A stretch of 6,545 nt of DNA, taken from an uncultured Bacteroidota bacterium. GTDB taxonomy: Bacteria > Bacteroidota > Bacteroidia > Chitinophagales > Chitinophagaceae. Within the stretch, counting starts at the first letter, position 1, and each line of letters starts with the position of its first letter. Location of the stretch: positions 1 through 6,545 of the forward strand of contig CAIZMD010000228.1 of NCBI GenBank assembly GCA_903933995.1, in the 5' to 3' direction. Shown here piece after piece: positions 5,837 to 6,545 of this stretch. Made by a program: the position numbers and the translations under genes. Under the pieces are notes generated by a model, which was given only the letters and a program-made list of their open reading frames with translations, made no database searches and was not told the DNA's origin.

Positions 5837-6313
5837 ATGGCAGAAGATTTGAAGATAACACAAGGCAGCAAGCAAGAACAATATTTGGAACTGATTCCTC
5901 AAATCAAAGGTTTGTTGGACGGAGAGCCAGACTTGGTAGCTAATTTGGCCAATACCGCAGCCGCACTCAAAGAACAGTTTGGTTGGTTCTGGGTAGGCTT
6001 CTACTTGGTAAAAGAAGATGAATTGGTATTGGGACCATTTCAAGGACCAGTTGCCTGCACCAGAATTAGAAAGGGAAGAGGTGTTTGTGGAAGTAGTTGG
6101 GAGCAAGCCAAAACCTTGATTGTACCAGACGTTGAAAAATTTCCTGGTCATATTGCTTGTAGCAGTTTGTCCAAATCAGAAATTGTGGTTCCGCTATTTG
6201 TGAATGGAGCAGTTGTTGGCGTTTTAGACGTAGATAGCTCGGAACTGGACCAGTTTGACCAAACAGATGCAACCTATCTTGAACAGATTGTAGGCTTTTT
6301 GAATCTAAGCTAA
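5837..6313 (+). CDS. msrC: Free methionine-R-sulfoxide reductase (GAF-domain fRMsr)
   Basis: This 158-residue cytoplasmic enzyme reduces free L-methionine-(R)-sulfoxide to methionine, normally with thioredoxin as reductant, and helps repair oxidative damage. It is a single GAF domain matching E. coli MsrC (YebR) along its length: FWVGFYLV (51-58), LVLGPFQGPVACTRI (63-77), GRGVCGSS (80-87), GHIACSS (104-110), SEIVVPLFV (114-122) and GVLDVDS (128-134). All three redox Cys are present (C74, C84, C108) with the same 10- and 24-residue spacings as E. coli C84, C94 and C118. The substrate-binding acids E115, D131 and D133 are also present. ATG 5837 (MAEDLKITQG) is chosen over an ATG at 5792 because the added 15 residues lie outside the family and would span the promoter element. 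It is divergent from the GNAT-like gene. It differs from ordinary signalling GAF domains by its Cys triad and stand-alone size. Confidence 0.95.
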   Translation: MAEDLKITQGSKQEQYLELIPQIKGLLDGEPDLVANLANTAAALKEQFGWFWVGFYLVKEDELVLGPFQGPVACTRIRKGRGVCGSSWEQAKTLIVPDVEKFPGHIACSSLSKSEIVVPLFVNGAVVGVLDVDSSELDQFDQTDATYLEQIVGFLNLS

Positions 6314-6339
6314 ATCAATTGATAAGCAGTTGATTATCA
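6313..6339 (+). other. Two mutually exclusive small hairpins after msrC
   Basis: AATCAATT (6313-6320) can pair with AGTTGATT (6328-6335), including one G-U pair. Alternatively TGATAA (6320-6325) pairs with TTATCA (6334-6339). Both are AT-rich and no T-run follows, so termination here would be inefficient. They might mark the end of the msrC mRNA or protect it from exonucleases; chance is possible. Confidence 0.2.
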
Positions 6340-6381
6340 GGCACACTAACCACCTTAACAAGGCATTAAATAATTTTACCC

Positions 6382-6389
6382 TAGCTTTG
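6382..6389 (+). promoter_or_regulatory. Promoter-like -7 element in the non-coding tail
   Basis: TAGCTTTG is a perfect match to TAnnTTTG and is followed by C, as at msrC. No clear -33 TTTG lies 19-21 bases upstream. Predicted transcription would start near 6393-6396 and run rightward with no ATG on the plus strand before the window ends. Confidence 0.35.
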
Positions 6390-6393
6390 CAGC

Positions 6394-6511
6394 ATTCATA
6401 TAGTCTCTCTATAGACTGATCATTTACTTCCGTGACAAAGTTCATTAAGTCATTTCTGGAAAGGTTATATACCACCTGAGCATTTTCAGGTGTTCATTTT
6501 AAATTTTTTAC
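6394..6511 (+). ncRNA. Putative small RNA of about 120 nt (unnamed)
   Basis: The stretch between the TAGCTTTG element and the terminator-like hairpin could be an independent small RNA. Plus-strand pairing seen by eye includes AGTCT (6402-6406) with AGACT (6413-6417). TTCC (6428-6431) pairs with GGAA (6458-6461), enclosing TGAC (6433-6436) with GTCA (6449-6452). The final CACCTGA/TCAGGTG hairpin and T-rich tail complete it. It lacks the conserved SRP RNA, 6S or tmRNA signatures I would recognise. The boundaries are estimates. A short minus-strand open frame crosses the same bases and is an alternative explanation. Confidence 0.25.
6473..6511 (+). terminator. Intrinsic terminator-like hairpin
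   Basis: CACCTGA (6473-6479) pairs perfectly with TCAGGTG (6486-6492) around a 6-base loop (GCATTT). A T-rich stretch follows, TTCATTTT and then AAATTTTTT. It points rightward and lies 160 bases past the msrC stop, so it could end a msrC read-through transcript or the putative small RNA. Confidence 0.45.
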
Positions 6512-6545
6512 ATTTTGTTATTTGAACAATTAAGCCTCATTGAGC

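Larger units (their letters stand above)
6314..6545. other. 232-base tail without a convincing protein gene
   Basis: No ATG occurs on the plus strand here. The region contains, in order, weak hairpins next to msrC, a TAnnTTTG-type element, paired segments and a terminator-like hairpin. An AT-rich stretch then leads to GCCTCATTGAGC at the edge, itself a small inverted repeat (CTCA/TGAG). The only protein-like reading is a short minus-strand frame (6305-6445 from ATG, or to 6475 from GTG) without a recognisable family or promoter. Confidence 0.5.

Noticed and set aside
5804..6151. 115-residue minus-strand frame opposite msrC
   Set aside because: It is antisense to a clear, fully conserved enzyme gene and shows no family motif; treated as a shadow frame.
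6394..6511. 4.5S (SRP) RNA or 6S RNA
   Set aside because: The SRP apical-loop signature (GGAAG with GCAGCC partner) and the long central bubble of 6S RNA are not visible; only a generic small-RNA layout can be supported.

Overview
The window reads as a moderately AT-rich chromosomal segment from a Bacteroidetes bacterium, most likely Chitinophagaceae or a close relative. The evidence is the kind of proteins encoded (a Bacteroidetes-style MbnP/di-haem peroxidase pair, a PPK2 of the class III type, a long YghO-like GNAT protein). It is supported by near-absent Shine-Dalgarno sequences and by promoter elements matching the Bacteroidetes consensus TAnnTTTG (-7) with TTTG-like -33 boxes. This placement is inference from protein character and signals, not from a database search.

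Left part (1-3697, all + strand): the 3' portion of arfB (ribosome rescue, cut by the window edge) overlaps by one base (TGATG) a secreted MbnP-family copper-protein candidate. That gene overlaps by four bases (ATGA) a periplasmic di-haem MauG/MbnH-like cytochrome c peroxidase. The three are therefore probably one translationally coupled unit. In characterised systems (MbnP/MbnH, and CorA/CorB or MopE of methanotrophs) the di-haem enzyme is linked to oxidation of a Trp in its partner to kynurenine, which helps bind copper. Here the pair stands without any methanobactin genes. After 61 bases comes a 499-residue MATE/MOP-superfamily polysaccharide flippase that appears to start at TTG.

Middle (3698-5773, - strand): a PPK2-type polyphosphate:nucleotide phosphotransferase follows a 377-residue YghO-like GNAT-fold protein, 45 bases apart. 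The flippase and ppk2 stop codons directly abut (3697/3698, zero spacer), so any terminators must lie inside the opposing gene; weak candidate hairpins are present on both sides.

Right part (5774-6545): a 63-base divergent region separates the GNAT gene from msrC (free methionine-R-sulfoxide reductase, all three redox Cys present). Each side has a perfect TAnnTTTG exactly four bases before its ATG, suggesting leaderless or nearly leaderless mRNAs. The final 232 bases carry no convincing protein gene. They hold a TAGCTTTG promoter-like element, about 120 bases of hairpin-forming sequence and an intrinsic-terminator-like hairpin, a layout compatible with a small RNA.

Most of the window is ordinary housekeeping sequence. 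The parts most worth following are the MbnP/MbnH-like pair coupled to arfB, the leaderless divergent promoter pair, and the putative small-RNA unit at the right end. I see no CRISPR array, insertion sequence, tRNA, rRNA or integration site.
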